This document shows positions 28,411 through 37,900 of a stretch of DNA of 64,000 bases, piece by piece. Each line of letters starts with the position of its first letter. Within the stretch, counting starts at the first letter, position 1. The translations under genes were made by a program, and so were the position numbers. Below the pieces are notes generated by a model, which did no database searches, was not told the DNA's origin, and saw only the letters and a program-made list of their open reading frames with translations. The DNA is taken from contig NZ_SNWG01000001.1 in assembly GCF_004362195.1 (NCBI RefSeq), forward strand, positions 62,001 through 126,000, read 5' to 3'. The DNA comes from Microbacterium sp. BK668 (GTDB lineage: Bacteria > Actinomycetota > Actinomycetes > Actinomycetales > Microbacteriaceae).

Positions 28411-30029
28411 CCGTCGCTCCGGATGAGCGACACCTCCGCGTCGCCGAGGAGGAACTTCTCGCCCGCCTCGGTCTGCTCGCCCGGGGTCGCCGCGACCTCG
28501 GTGCCCAGAAGCGTCGTGAACAGCACGCCGTTGGTCGACTCCAGGTCGGTGATGTACCACTTGTCGTCGCGGAGCTCGAGACGGGCGTGCGTCTTCGAGA
28601 CGGTCCGCGTGTCGTCGTCGAGCGAGACGAGCTGCGCATCCGGGTGATCCGGGTCGGCCGAGGGCCGGCGCCCGATGAGGACCACCTCGGCCGTGAGCGG
28701 GATCCGGGTGCCGGACGGGTCGACGAGCGTCCAGGCCGTGCGCTTGCGACGGGCGACGACGGTCGCCTCGAGCTCGTCCTCCTCGGGGATGTGCGGGCGC
28801 GTGTGCAGCGCCGACACGGACGAGAGCGCCGACCGGGGTCCCCCGGCGTCGGGGGCTCCCGCGATCGCCGAGACCGGACCCGAGCTCTCGGGGAAGGCCT
28901 CGCCCTCCGACGGAACGGGAGAGGGCGCGGGCGCCCACGGCTCACGCATCGCGGCGGCGGGCGTCGGGGCCGTCGGGACGCTCGTCACCGGCGGCTCGGC
29001 GGCGTCCTCCGGTGCGTCGCCGAGGTCGGGGACGGCTCGCCGGGGCACGGCCGACACGCGCTCCTCCGGCGGGCCGACGGCGCGGCGGGGGGCGGCGGAG
29101 ATCGGCGCGGGCGCGTTGGTCGCGGCATCCGTCACCTCGCTCGTGCCGGACGCGCCGCCGAAATCGAGGTCCCAGGACGGCTCATCGGACGGCGCATCGG
29201 CGTCGTCGTCGACGTCCCACCCCTGCGTCGCCGGGGGCATGCTCGAGCGCCGGAGGGGCGCCGAGGCCGGCTCGTCCGCGGTGGGGATGTCGTCGAGCCC
29301 GCGGCCGTGCGCGACCCCGCCGCGCGGCGCGGCGGCCCCGGGGACCGGCGGGGAGGGCGGGGCGGGAGCGGGCGCGTTGCCGGGGAGCTCCGACGCGTCG
29401 CCCGTCGCGCGACGCGTGGCGGGTGCGTACGCGTCGGCGACCGGCGCGGCGGCCGGGGTCGGCAGCGGCGGAGGGTTCCAGCCCGGCAGCGGCCGGTCGG
29501 GCGCTCCCACGCCGGTCGCCGGAGGCGTCGAGGCGGCACGCGCGAAGGCGGGCGGGGGTGCCACGGGCGGGAACGTCGCGGGCGCCAGGCGCGCGCCGTC
29601 GGGGGGCGGCGGCAGGGGCGGCGCGTCGGCGTATCCCGACCGGACCGGCCCGCGTCCCCCCTCTTCGCGCCCCACCCACCGGGCGGAGCCGAAGCCGAGC
29701 ACCGTCGCCCACACGGGGAAGAAGAACCACGCGAGCACCGTCATGCCGACTCCATGGCCGAACGCGACGTTGATGCGGTACACCGCGACGATGAGAGCGA
29801 TCCAGCCGAGGATCGGGAGGATGAACAGGAGCACGAGCCAGCCCGAGAGCCCGCCCAGGCTCAGGACGATCACGGCGTTGAGGATCGGCACCCACGCCTT
29901 CCACCCCGCCTCACCGCTCTTGCGGAAGACCGCGGACAGGCCGATCGCCGTCCACACGTAGATCAGCAGGACGACGAGCGCCGACGTCAGACCCAGCGTG
30001 ACGCTGGTCCAGGTTTCGAGGTTGCTCAT
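28407..30029 (-). CDS. Membrane protein with N-terminal DUF5684-like region and C-terminal FHA domain
   Basis: Probable phosphothreonine-reading membrane protein. The 540-aa product has four or so hydrophobic segments in residues 8-115, with the DUF5684-like pattern GEAGWKAWVPILNAVIVL and GHGVGMTVLAWFFFP. A Pro/Ala-rich, low-complexity region spans about 130-425. The FHA domain occupies roughly 435-538, with LIGRRPSADPDHP, the phosphothreonine-binding S-K-T-H (residues in VSKTHARLEL) and ESTNGV all intact. Start overlaps the transglutaminase-like gene by four bases. Its likely partner is the Ser/Thr kinase at the head of the cluster. Confidence 0.85.
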   Translation of the reverse strand: MSNLETWTSVTLGLTSALVVLLIYVWTAIGLSAVFRKSGEAGWKAWVPILNAVIVLSLGGLSGWLVLLFILPILGWIALIVAVYRINVAFGHGVGMTVLAWFFFPVWATVLGFGSARWVGREEGGRGPVRSGYADAPPLPPPPDGARLAPATFPPVAPPPAFARAASTPPATGVGAPDRPLPGWNPPPLPTPAAAPVADAYAPATRRATGDASELPGNAPAPAPPSPPVPGAAAPRGGVAHGRGLDDIPTADEPASAPLRRSSMPPATQGWDVDDDADAPSDEPSWDLDFGGASGTSEVTDAATNAPAPISAAPRRAVGPPEERVSAVPRRAVPDLGDAPEDAAEPPVTSVPTAPTPAAAMREPWAPAPSPVPSEGEAFPESSGPVSAIAGAPDAGGPRSALSSVSALHTRPHIPEEDELEATVVARRKRTAWTLVDPSGTRIPLTAEVVLIGRRPSADPDHPDAQLVSLDDDTRTVSKTHARLELRDDKWYITDLESTNGVLFTTLLGTEVAATPGEQTEAGEKFLLGDAEVSLIRSDG

Positions 30030-32542
30030 GGCGTGGTGCGCTCGCGCGTCGCGGCGCGGCGCTTCCCCCTTCCGGCGGTGCGCTCTCTGCGCCCCTTCTT
30101 CGGGGCGAGAGGACGGATGAACGATCTCAACGATACGGTCGCCCGCAGCCCTCGCCAGAACCCGCTCTCACGCGCGAGTCGCCGGCGCTCCTCGTCGACG
30201 ATGCGCCAGAACGCGGCTGCCTCGTCCACCGTGACCGTGCTCCCCGAGAAGACGGCGCGGTCGGCCTGCTCGGCGAGGGCGAGGCCGGAGCCTGTCGCGT
30301 AGGAGGTGGCGATCTCCGATCGGGTGAGCGCACGCGGAGCCGCGCGTCCGGCATCGACCGCGGCATCCACGTATTCGTCCCAGCCGCCGGCGACGCGCGC
30401 AGCCGGAGCTCCCTGGGTGCGGCGGCCGCGCCGGCGCAGCGCCTTGGCGAGCACCACCGCGAGGAAGGGCCCGAGCGCGAGCACGAGGATCGCGAGGACG
30501 ATGCCCGCCGTCCGCAGGGCCGCCCAGAGCCACGAGAGGTCGGCCCCGACGTCGTTCTGCACGTCGTCGTCGACGCCCGAGTCCTCCTGCACCGGATCGG
30601 GCGGCAGCACCTCGTCGACGGAGTCCGGCCGCACCTGGGTGACGTTCTCGGGGTCGCGCTGCTCGGTCACCTCGAGGCTCGGCGAGTCGGCGCGCTGCGG
30701 CGTCGCGTCGATCGGAACCCACTGCCCCGCCTCGTCCTGAACCTCGGCCCACGCGGAGAGATCCTGCGCGCGGCACACGCCCTCGTCGCAGGTCGCGAGG
30801 TCCGGATCGTCCGAGGCGAGCCGCGCGCCGAGGACGACACGGGACGGGAACCCGAGCTCGCGGGCGATGAGCGCGACGGCGACGGCGAACTGCTCGTCGT
30901 CGCCGACCCCCGCGACGTAATTGCCGGACGCCTCGGCCCGCGGATCCGTCTCGCGCTCGAGGAGGCGCGAGAACAGCGCGTCGATGCGCGCGAGCGAGTG
31001 CCCGGATGCGCTGGGCTGCGGGGCGTAGTCGCCGAGAGAGGATGCCCAGACCGGCGTGCGGCCCTCGGGAAGGAGGCCGTGGCTCAGGTAGCCGCGCTCG
31101 CGCAGGAGCTCGACGAGACCCTGCAGCGCCGCGCCGCCCGAACCCGTCGCGTGCCGCTCCACCCAGGTGGACAGGCTCTCCGGAGCCGCGACGGACGAAT
31201 CCACGCCGCCCGGAGCGGCGATCGTCGCGGGGTCGGGCAGCCGAGGCTGGACGGACTCGATGACGTACGAGTCGCCCTGGCGCAGCCCGCCGCCCGCCGT
31301 CTGCACGCCCGCCTCGGCCTCGGCGCTGTAGTAGAAGCTGTCGGCGAGAGCCGCGGCGCGATCGCCGCCGAACTCGACGGACCTCAGTCGCCCGACGGTC
31401 GGCATCCAGATGCCGTTCAGGCCCTCGACCGAGATCTCGGTGCGCAGGACCCGCCCGTCGCCGGCGTCGAGGCTCGACGGGACGCGGACGAACTGCGCCT
31501 CGTCGAGCGCGTCGGCGCCGCCCGCACGGAAGACCTCGCCGTCATAGCTGTCGAGCGTCGCCAGCCGGATGCGCGCGGGCGATCCGATCTCGCTCCTGAC
31601 GGTGAAGAGCACCTCGTCGGCACGGTCGTCGGCGAAGAGCGCGCGATAGGTCGACAGCGGGCTCACCTCGGCGGCGAGGTCGACGTCCGGTCCGAGCGTC
31701 GAGCGGAGCACATCCCGGTCGGCGCCGCGCGCGGCATACGGGATGATGACGGCCCCCGCGATGACCGCGACCACGATCATGCCCGCGCCCAGCGCAGCGC
31801 GTCGCCGGTCGGTGCGCGTGGGCCGGCGCGAGATGCGCACGCCGCTGGATGCTGCGGCGCGCTGCAGTGCGCGCACCCGCTCGTCGTGGTTCCGCCACGC
31901 CAGCCACAGCAGCGTGACGACGAGCGCCGAGATGCCGATCGCGGTCTCGAGCGGGGCGTAGAGGGTGACGGGGCCCACACCGAGGGGCGCGCTCGTCTGC
32001 GCCCGACCGAAGAAGAGGCCGAACGAGACCATCGCGAGCCCGACGGGCGCCGCCGCATAGGCCACGCGGTCCTCGCGCCACGACAGGAGAAGCGCGGCGC
32101 ACGTGCCGACGAGGAACACCACGAGCGCCGGCACGAGGAGGTTGCGATAGGTGCCGACGGGCAGGTCGACCGTGACGAGGTCCTTCCAGGCGAGGAGCAG
32201 ACCCGTGCCGAGGTCGCCGAATCCGCGCACGAAATCGACCACCCCGCCGAGCCGGGACGGCACCGCCAGCGGCACCCCGAAGAGGAAGAACGCGGCTCCG
32301 AGGGCGGCGCCCGTCATCCATCCGTCCCAGCGACGCACCCTCGCGACGACGGCGAGTCCTGCGGCCACCGCCGCCGACACGACGACGAGGAGCAGGAACC
32401 ACCCCGAGCGATAGATCGGCCAGGCGGCCGCCGCCGCCACCGCGACGACGGCGGCGACGAAGAGCGAGCCCGCCACGAGGCGCGGCCTGGACGGGGAGCG
32501 CTCGCGTCGCCGGGTCGCCGGGAGGACGCTCGGACCGCTCAT
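30026..32542 (-). CDS. Polytopic membrane protein with degenerate transglutaminase domain (TgpA-like)
   Basis: The 838-aa protein starts MSGPSVLPATRRRER at an ATG overlapping the DUF58 stop (ATGA). The N-terminal 250 residues or so contain six to eight hydrophobic segments, followed by an extracytoplasmic region, a transglutaminase-core domain, another helix near residue 680 and a C-terminal DUF4129-like region. In the core, the usual G-x-C-E-Q-F-A reads GDDEQFA, with Asp at residue 549 in place of the nucleophilic Cys. The usual H-A-W-x-E-V reads LSAWAEV, with Ser 596 in place of His. The third residue, Asp 612 in WVPIDATP, remains. It should therefore be catalytically dead as a transglutaminase or protease and may act as a binding scaffold. 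Confidence 0.88.
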   Translation of the reverse strand: MSGPSVLPATRRRERSPSRPRLVAGSLFVAAVVAVAAAAAWPIYRSGWFLLLVVVSAAVAAGLAVVARVRRWDGWMTGAALGAAFFLFGVPLAVPSRLGGVVDFVRGFGDLGTGLLLAWKDLVTVDLPVGTYRNLLVPALVVFLVGTCAALLLSWREDRVAYAAAPVGLAMVSFGLFFGRAQTSAPLGVGPVTLYAPLETAIGISALVVTLLWLAWRNHDERVRALQRAAASSGVRISRRPTRTDRRRAALGAGMIVVAVIAGAVIIPYAARGADRDVLRSTLGPDVDLAAEVSPLSTYRALFADDRADEVLFTVRSEIGSPARIRLATLDSYDGEVFRAGGADALDEAQFVRVPSSLDAGDGRVLRTEISVEGLNGIWMPTVGRLRSVEFGGDRAAALADSFYYSAEAEAGVQTAGGGLRQGDSYVIESVQPRLPDPATIAAPGGVDSSVAAPESLSTWVERHATGSGGAALQGLVELLRERGYLSHGLLPEGRTPVWASSLGDYAPQPSASGHSLARIDALFSRLLERETDPRAEASGNYVAGVGDDEQFAVAVALIARELGFPSRVVLGARLASDDPDLATCDEGVCRAQDLSAWAEVQDEAGQWVPIDATPQRADSPSLEVTEQRDPENVTQVRPDSVDEVLPPDPVQEDSGVDDDVQNDVGADLSWLWAALRTAGIVLAILVLALGPFLAVVLAKALRRRGRRTQGAPAARVAGGWDEYVDAAVDAGRAAPRALTRSEIATSYATGSGLALAEQADRAVFSGSTVTVDEAAAFWRIVDEERRRLARESGFWRGLRATVSLRSFIRPLAPKKGRRERTAGRGKRRAATRERTTP

Positions 32543-33939
32543 GAGGCCGCTCCGCGCAGAAGGAGTCCCGACAGGTCGTCGAGCGTTCCGACGGTGAGGA
32601 TCGTGAGGCCCGCGATCGGCTGCATGCGGGGATGCGCGCGCTCGTCGCAGATCACCGCGACGACGGCGGTGTCGGTCGGGAAGGCCAGCGCCGCCTGTCG
32701 CAGGCGCGTGAGCGAGACGCGGGAGCCCACCACGACGAAGGCGATCGACAGGCGGTCGTCGGCCTCGGCCGTGAGGCGGCACACGTCCTCGATCGGCATC
32801 GTGTTCTCGATCAGCTGGACGCCGCTGAAGCCGTCCAGCATCGGCCGCGGCGCGGGCGCGGGGATGCGCTGGATCGCGCGCAGGCGCCCGCGGATGACTC
32901 GCGGCACCTCCGACCCCACGACGATGTCGAGGTCCCGGTCGTCGTGCACGGCGCGCAGCCCGAGCGAGGCGGCGCACGAGACGGCGAGCTCGAACTCATC
33001 GGCGTCGGCGTACTCGCCCTCGGCGATCGCGAGGACGATCGCCATGCGCGAGCGGCGCGACTCCTCATACTGGCGCACCATCAGCTGCCCGGTCTTCGCC
33101 GTCGACTTCCAGTGGATCTGACGGCGGGAGTCGCCGGGAGCGTATTCGCGGATGGCGTGGAACGACATGTCGGCGTCGACGAGGCGCCGGGTCGGGCTGC
33201 CCTCGAGATCGCGGACGAGTCCGGCGCTCGTCGAGGGCACCGTGGTCGTACGCGGGTGCACGTACAGTTCGTGCACGTCCTCGAAGGCATGCTCGCGGCG
33301 GAGGAGACCGATGGGGTCGCTCCGTACGGTGGTCGCGGGACCGACCGTCACGATCCCGCGGCGGAGGTCCGGGATGTCGAGCGGCTGCGCGATCGTGTGC
33401 CCGGGGCGCAGCAGCGGCACCCCGAACTCGACCAGTCCCGCCCCGACGGGGATGTCGAGGCGTCCGGGGAGCGCGATGCGGTTGCCGTGGTTGCGCACGA
33501 CGATCTCCCCCACGACACCGGAACCGGCGACGACCCGCTCGTGCGCGAGGGTGAGATCGACGTCGTACGACCGCGCGCCGAAGAGGAACGGCACCGCCAT
33601 GAGCAGCAGCAGAAGGGCGATCGCACCGGCGACCATCCACTCCACCCAGCCGAAGGCGATGCCGAGGAGGAGTCCCACCGAGGCCGCCGCCACCACCAGC
33701 ACTCCCGCCGGACGGACGGTCTGCGCCGTCCAGTCGGCCGCGCTCGCCACACCGCGGCCCACGGCCCGCGAGGCATCCGTCGCCCACACGACCGCGCGCA
33801 CCAGGGTGCGCCCGCGCGTGACCGGGGCCACCGTGCGCGTCGTCGCCGCCGCCGTCGACGACAGAGTCGACGCCGACGTGCGGGTGAGGCGCGGCTCCAC
33901 CGTGTCGGTGCGACCCCGGCGAGCCTCGTCGACGCTCAT
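32539..33939 (-). CDS. DUF58 domain protein (VWA-like partner of MoxR)
   Basis: DUF58 proteins accompany MoxR AAA ATPases and often transglutaminase-like proteins; their exact function is unknown. The 466-aa product has two adjacent hydrophobic helices around residues 75-120 and the family signature PGDSRRQIHWKSTAKTGQL followed by MVRQYEE. DPIGLLRREH, also typical, precedes it. The remainder is VWA-like. Its ATG overlaps the MoxR stop (ATGA) and its stop overlaps the next start, so the three are translationally coupled. Confidence 0.9.
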   Translation of the reverse strand: MSVDEARRGRTDTVEPRLTRTSASTLSSTAAATTRTVAPVTRGRTLVRAVVWATDASRAVGRGVASAADWTAQTVRPAGVLVVAAASVGLLLGIAFGWVEWMVAGAIALLLLLMAVPFLFGARSYDVDLTLAHERVVAGSGVVGEIVVRNHGNRIALPGRLDIPVGAGLVEFGVPLLRPGHTIAQPLDIPDLRRGIVTVGPATTVRSDPIGLLRREHAFEDVHELYVHPRTTTVPSTSAGLVRDLEGSPTRRLVDADMSFHAIREYAPGDSRRQIHWKSTAKTGQLMVRQYEESRRSRMAIVLAIAEGEYADADEFELAVSCAASLGLRAVHDDRDLDIVVGSEVPRVIRGRLRAIQRIPAPAPRPMLDGFSGVQLIENTMPIEDVCRLTAEADDRLSIAFVVVGSRVSLTRLRQAALAFPTDTAVVAVICDERAHPRMQPIAGLTILTVGTLDDLSGLLLRGAAS

Positions 33940-34901
33940 ATCGCCTCGCGGCGGGTGGGCGGCGGGACGTCGAGCAGGACCTGACCGATGACCGCCTCCT
34001 GGGAGACGCCGTCGAACTCGGCTTCGGGGTGGAGGATCAGCCGATGCGAGAGCACGGGCACAGCGAGCGCCTTGACGTCGTCGGGCGTCGCGTAGGTGCG
34101 CCCCTGCGAGGCGGCGCGGGTGCGGGTCGCCCGCGTGAGGGCCAGAGCGCCGCGGATGCTGACGCCCAGCCGCACCTCGTCGGCGGACCGGGTTCCGTCG
34201 ACCAGCCGCGCGACGTAGTCCAGGACCAGAGCGTCGACGTAGACGTCGGCGGCGAGGTCGGCCATGCCGACGAGCGCCTGCGGGGTGATGATCGGCGCGA
34301 GATCCTCCGTCGCGATCGCAGCGCCGTCGAGGATGCGGACGGTCGAGGCGTGGTCGGGGTAGCCGAGCGAGGCGCGCATCATGAACCGGTCCAGCTGCGC
34401 CTCGGGAAGCCGGTAGGTCCCCGCCTGCTCCACGGGGTTCTGGGTGGCGAGCACGAGGAACGGCACGCCGACCTGCCGTGAGACGCCGTCGATCGTGACA
34501 CGCCCCTCCTCCATGACCTCCAGGAGCGCCGACTGCGTCTTCGGGCTCGCGCGGTTGATCTCGTCGGCGAGCACGATGTTGGCGAAGATCGGCCCGGCGT
34601 GGAACTCGAACTGGCCGGTCTTCTGGTCGTACACGGTGATCCCCGTGATGTCACCGGGCAGCAGGTCGGGGGTGAACTGGATGCGCGTGTTCGTGCCCTG
34701 CACGGACTGCCCCATGGCGCGCGCGAGCGAGGTCTTCCCCGTCCCGGGGACGTCCTCGAGGAGCACGTGCCCGTCGCTCAGCATCGCGGTCAGGACCAGC
34801 TCGACCACATGCCGCTTGCCGAGCACGGCGCGCTCGACGTTGTCGGCGATCTGCGCGAACGTCTGGGCGAACCAGGTCGCCTGCTCCTGGGTGAGCGTCA
34901 T
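33936..34901 (-). CDS. MoxR-family AAA+ ATPase
   Basis: MoxR ATPases act as chaperones that mature or remodel partner complexes, usually with a VWA/DUF58 protein. The 321-aa protein has Walker A EDVPGTGKTSLARAM, Walker B and following IVLADEINRASPKTQSALLE, sensor 1 ATQNPVEQAGTYRLPEAQLDRF split over residues about 160-182, and an Arg-rich C-terminal lid. I take the ATG at 34901; the longer open frame upstream reads antisense-type sequence. It lies 35 bases after the giant Ig-like gene, the largest gap in the cluster. Confidence 0.93.
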   Translation of the reverse strand: MTLTQEQATWFAQTFAQIADNVERAVLGKRHVVELVLTAMLSDGHVLLEDVPGTGKTSLARAMGQSVQGTNTRIQFTPDLLPGDITGITVYDQKTGQFEFHAGPIFANIVLADEINRASPKTQSALLEVMEEGRVTIDGVSRQVGVPFLVLATQNPVEQAGTYRLPEAQLDRFMMRASLGYPDHASTVRILDGAAIATEDLAPIITPQALVGMADLAADVYVDALVLDYVARLVDGTRSADEVRLGVSIRGALALTRATRTRAASQGRTYATPDDVKALAVPVLSHRLILHPEAEFDGVSQEAVIGQVLLDVPPPTRREAI

Positions 34902-34936
34902 GGATGCTGTCCTCCGGTGGGGCTCGGAACGGGGGT

Positions 34937-37900
34937 CTACGGAACCGGCTCGGGGTCGGGCGGGGTGTCGTCGGGGGTGCACGCGGCCGCGAACGTCGAG
35001 GTCGCGTCGTCGAGGCCCCAGCCCTGCGCCGCCCAGCTCACCGTGACCCGAATCCCCTCGACCCGTGCGGCCGCCTTGGGAACGTCCCACGTGTCCGCCG
35101 TGTGGGAGAGCACCTTGCCGTTCCTGTCGTAGTACGTCAGGCCGCCGTTGCCGAAGGTGAAGGCCGCCCGGCCTTCGGTCGACGTCCCGCGGGGCGCGAG
35201 CGTGCCGCCGCCCACGCAGGCGTCGTCGGCGCTCCACGAGGCCTGCACCTGATACGGGGCGCTTCCGGGGGCGGGAGCGACGGTCGACCACGGCGTCGCG
35301 GTCCCCCACCAGTCGTGCACGTAGCGCACCAGGATGCCGGGGTCGCGCCCGAAGACGCCGGTCGGGTAGCCGCTCATCTCGACGCGGTTGCGGTTGGGGA
35401 TCCGCTCGGGGGAGGTCGGCGCGGTCTGGATGGTCCACTCGGCGCGGCCGTCGCCGACGATCGGCCGCCCGTCGACGACGAACGTCCAGCCCTTCGGGGC
35501 CTTCCCGCTCTGCACGGCCCGGACGCTCGCCGAGGTGGCGCTGGAGCCGTACGACCGGCCGTCGAACCAGGACTCCACGCACATCGTGAAGGTGTACTCG
35601 TCGCCGTCGGGCAGTCCGCTGAAGGTCGCGGTGGCGCCTCCCGTCGTGACCTCGCACCGCTGCCCGTCCCGGACGATGCCGTAGCGCAAGGAGGAGCCGT
35701 CGCCGTTGACCGCTGCCGACGCCTGGGCGGTGACGGTCGAGGTCCCGTCGCCCATCGACTCCGAACTGAGCGCGAGAGCGGGGCTGGTCGGCGCCCCGAC
35801 GCCGTTGCCCCACACCGTGACGGCGGAACCCGACGCACTTCCGCCGAGGCCCGGGGGCAGCTGGAAGCGGGAATAGGGGGTGACGGTGATGGGCGAGGAC
35901 GAGTTGGTGCCGACGCGATACGAGCCGACCTCGAGCGTCTCCTGGCCGGGACGGACGGGGATCCGGGCCGTCTCGCCGTTCGGGCTCGTGATCTCCAGCC
36001 CTCCCGTCTGGTCGGTGTCGAGACCGGACATGGAGAGCGAGACGAGACCGCCCTCCCCGGCGGTGACGACGGGCGCGACCGAGACCGCCGCCGGCGCGCC
36101 CGGCGCGGCATACGCCCACCCGACGGTGCTGACACTCGACCGGGACTCGCCGACGGAGTTCGTCGCGACCGCCTGATACGTCCGCTGCTCGCCGTTGGGG
36201 GCGGGAATGGGCGGGCACGTGCCGTCCGCCGAGCAGCGGGCGACCTCCTGCCCGTTCGACCGGATGAGGAAGCCCGCCAGCGCGGGATAGGCCAGGCGGG
36301 ACTCACCGGGATCGACCCGCAGGGTGAGGGTCCCGTCCCCGTAAGCCGTCTGCCGCACGGCTGCGGGGGTGCGGGGATAGCCGAGCAGATCGAGGAGGAT
36401 CCGCCCGTCGCGCTCGGCGTTCGTGCGGCGGCCCTGGGCGTCCTTGACGGAGTACGACGCACTGCACGTCGCGCCGGACGCGTCCGCCGCCCACGAGGCG
36501 ACGACGGATGTCGGGGACGCGACCTGGAAGCTCACTCCGACGCACGCGCCGACAGGGCGGACCTCGATCACCTCGAGCGGTGTGCGGGGCAGCGGGTTGA
36601 CCTCGCCCGGGGCGCCGATGACCTGGATCGTGCACGACGAGCCCGCCGCCTGCGAGCACTGCTGCGTCGCCGAGCCGCCCTGGGGAAGCGTCGAGGGCGC
36701 CGCGCCCACGCGCAGGAGCAGTCGCGCCGGCACGACGGCGTTGTGGCTCGTCACGCGCACGATCGCGGCATCCTCAGTCCCGGGGACGGCGCGGTCGGCG
36801 CCCGTGACGGTCAGAGTCGATCCGGACTGCGTCACCTCGAAGGCGGAGCCGGCATAGTCGACGGCATACCGGATGTCGCCCCAGCCCTCGCGCAGCTGCC
36901 ACGTCGTCATCTGCTCGAGGTCGAAGGTGGTCGTCTCGCCGGGCCCGACGGTGAGGGAGGCCGGATGCAGCTCGGGCTGCGGGTCGAGTGCGAGCACGAC
37001 GATCGGCACCGAGAGGAGGGTCCAGTCCTCCTGCCCGGCGAGGCGGACGGGCACCTGGCAGGCATCGGCCCACGGCGCCCCGGCCCCGGAGTCGTAGCGC
37101 ACGGCGGTGCCCGACTCGTGCGAGCAGGAGGCCTCGGCCCGGGCGCCGGACGTGCGCAGCTCCTCCCCCACCTCGAGCTGCGCGCCGGGTGGACGGGCGA
37201 CGAGCGACGCCATGTCGAACGAGACCGACTCCAGCTCGGCGACGGTCGGGGTCTGGGCGCCGGAGCGGAGCGCGAGAGAGAGGTCGTCGTCACCCGGCAC
37301 GCGGAGGAAGGCGAAGGTCGTGACGGGGCCGTCCGCACCCTCGCCGGTGACGGCGAAGGGAATGATGCGCGTCGTGGGGGGAAGCGTCCCGCTGATCTCG
37401 CGCCCGTCGACCGAGACGCCGGCGGGATCGCCCCACAGGCTCACGGTCAGCTGCTCGGCGTCACCTCCCGACCAGGTCGCCTTGCCGTCGAGAACGTCGA
37501 CGCCCTTCTCGAAGTCCTCCCGGTTCTCGACGGTGAGGACCGTGTCGGTGACGACCGGATAGTCCGGCACGCTGTCGCGCACGACCTTCACGACGATGAG
37601 GCCGCGACCGGTGTTGCCGGAGGTGGACGCGACGTCGTAGAGGAAGGACATCGTCGTCGGCTCGGTCCCGGCGTCGATGACGACGGTCGAATCGGACTGC
37701 GACCTGATCCGGTTCTCGATGCGCCGGTACTCGGGGTTCACTGACCCGTCGGCGAGGAACGCGGGCAGGTCGGGCCGGACCTCCTCGAGAGTCAGCTCGC
37801 GCATCGTCGGATCGATGTCGTTCGACAGCGGGCTGACGCGGATGCGGCTCTCGGAGCCGGCCTGCACCTGCACGTAGTCGGTGAAGGTGACGGGACTCGG

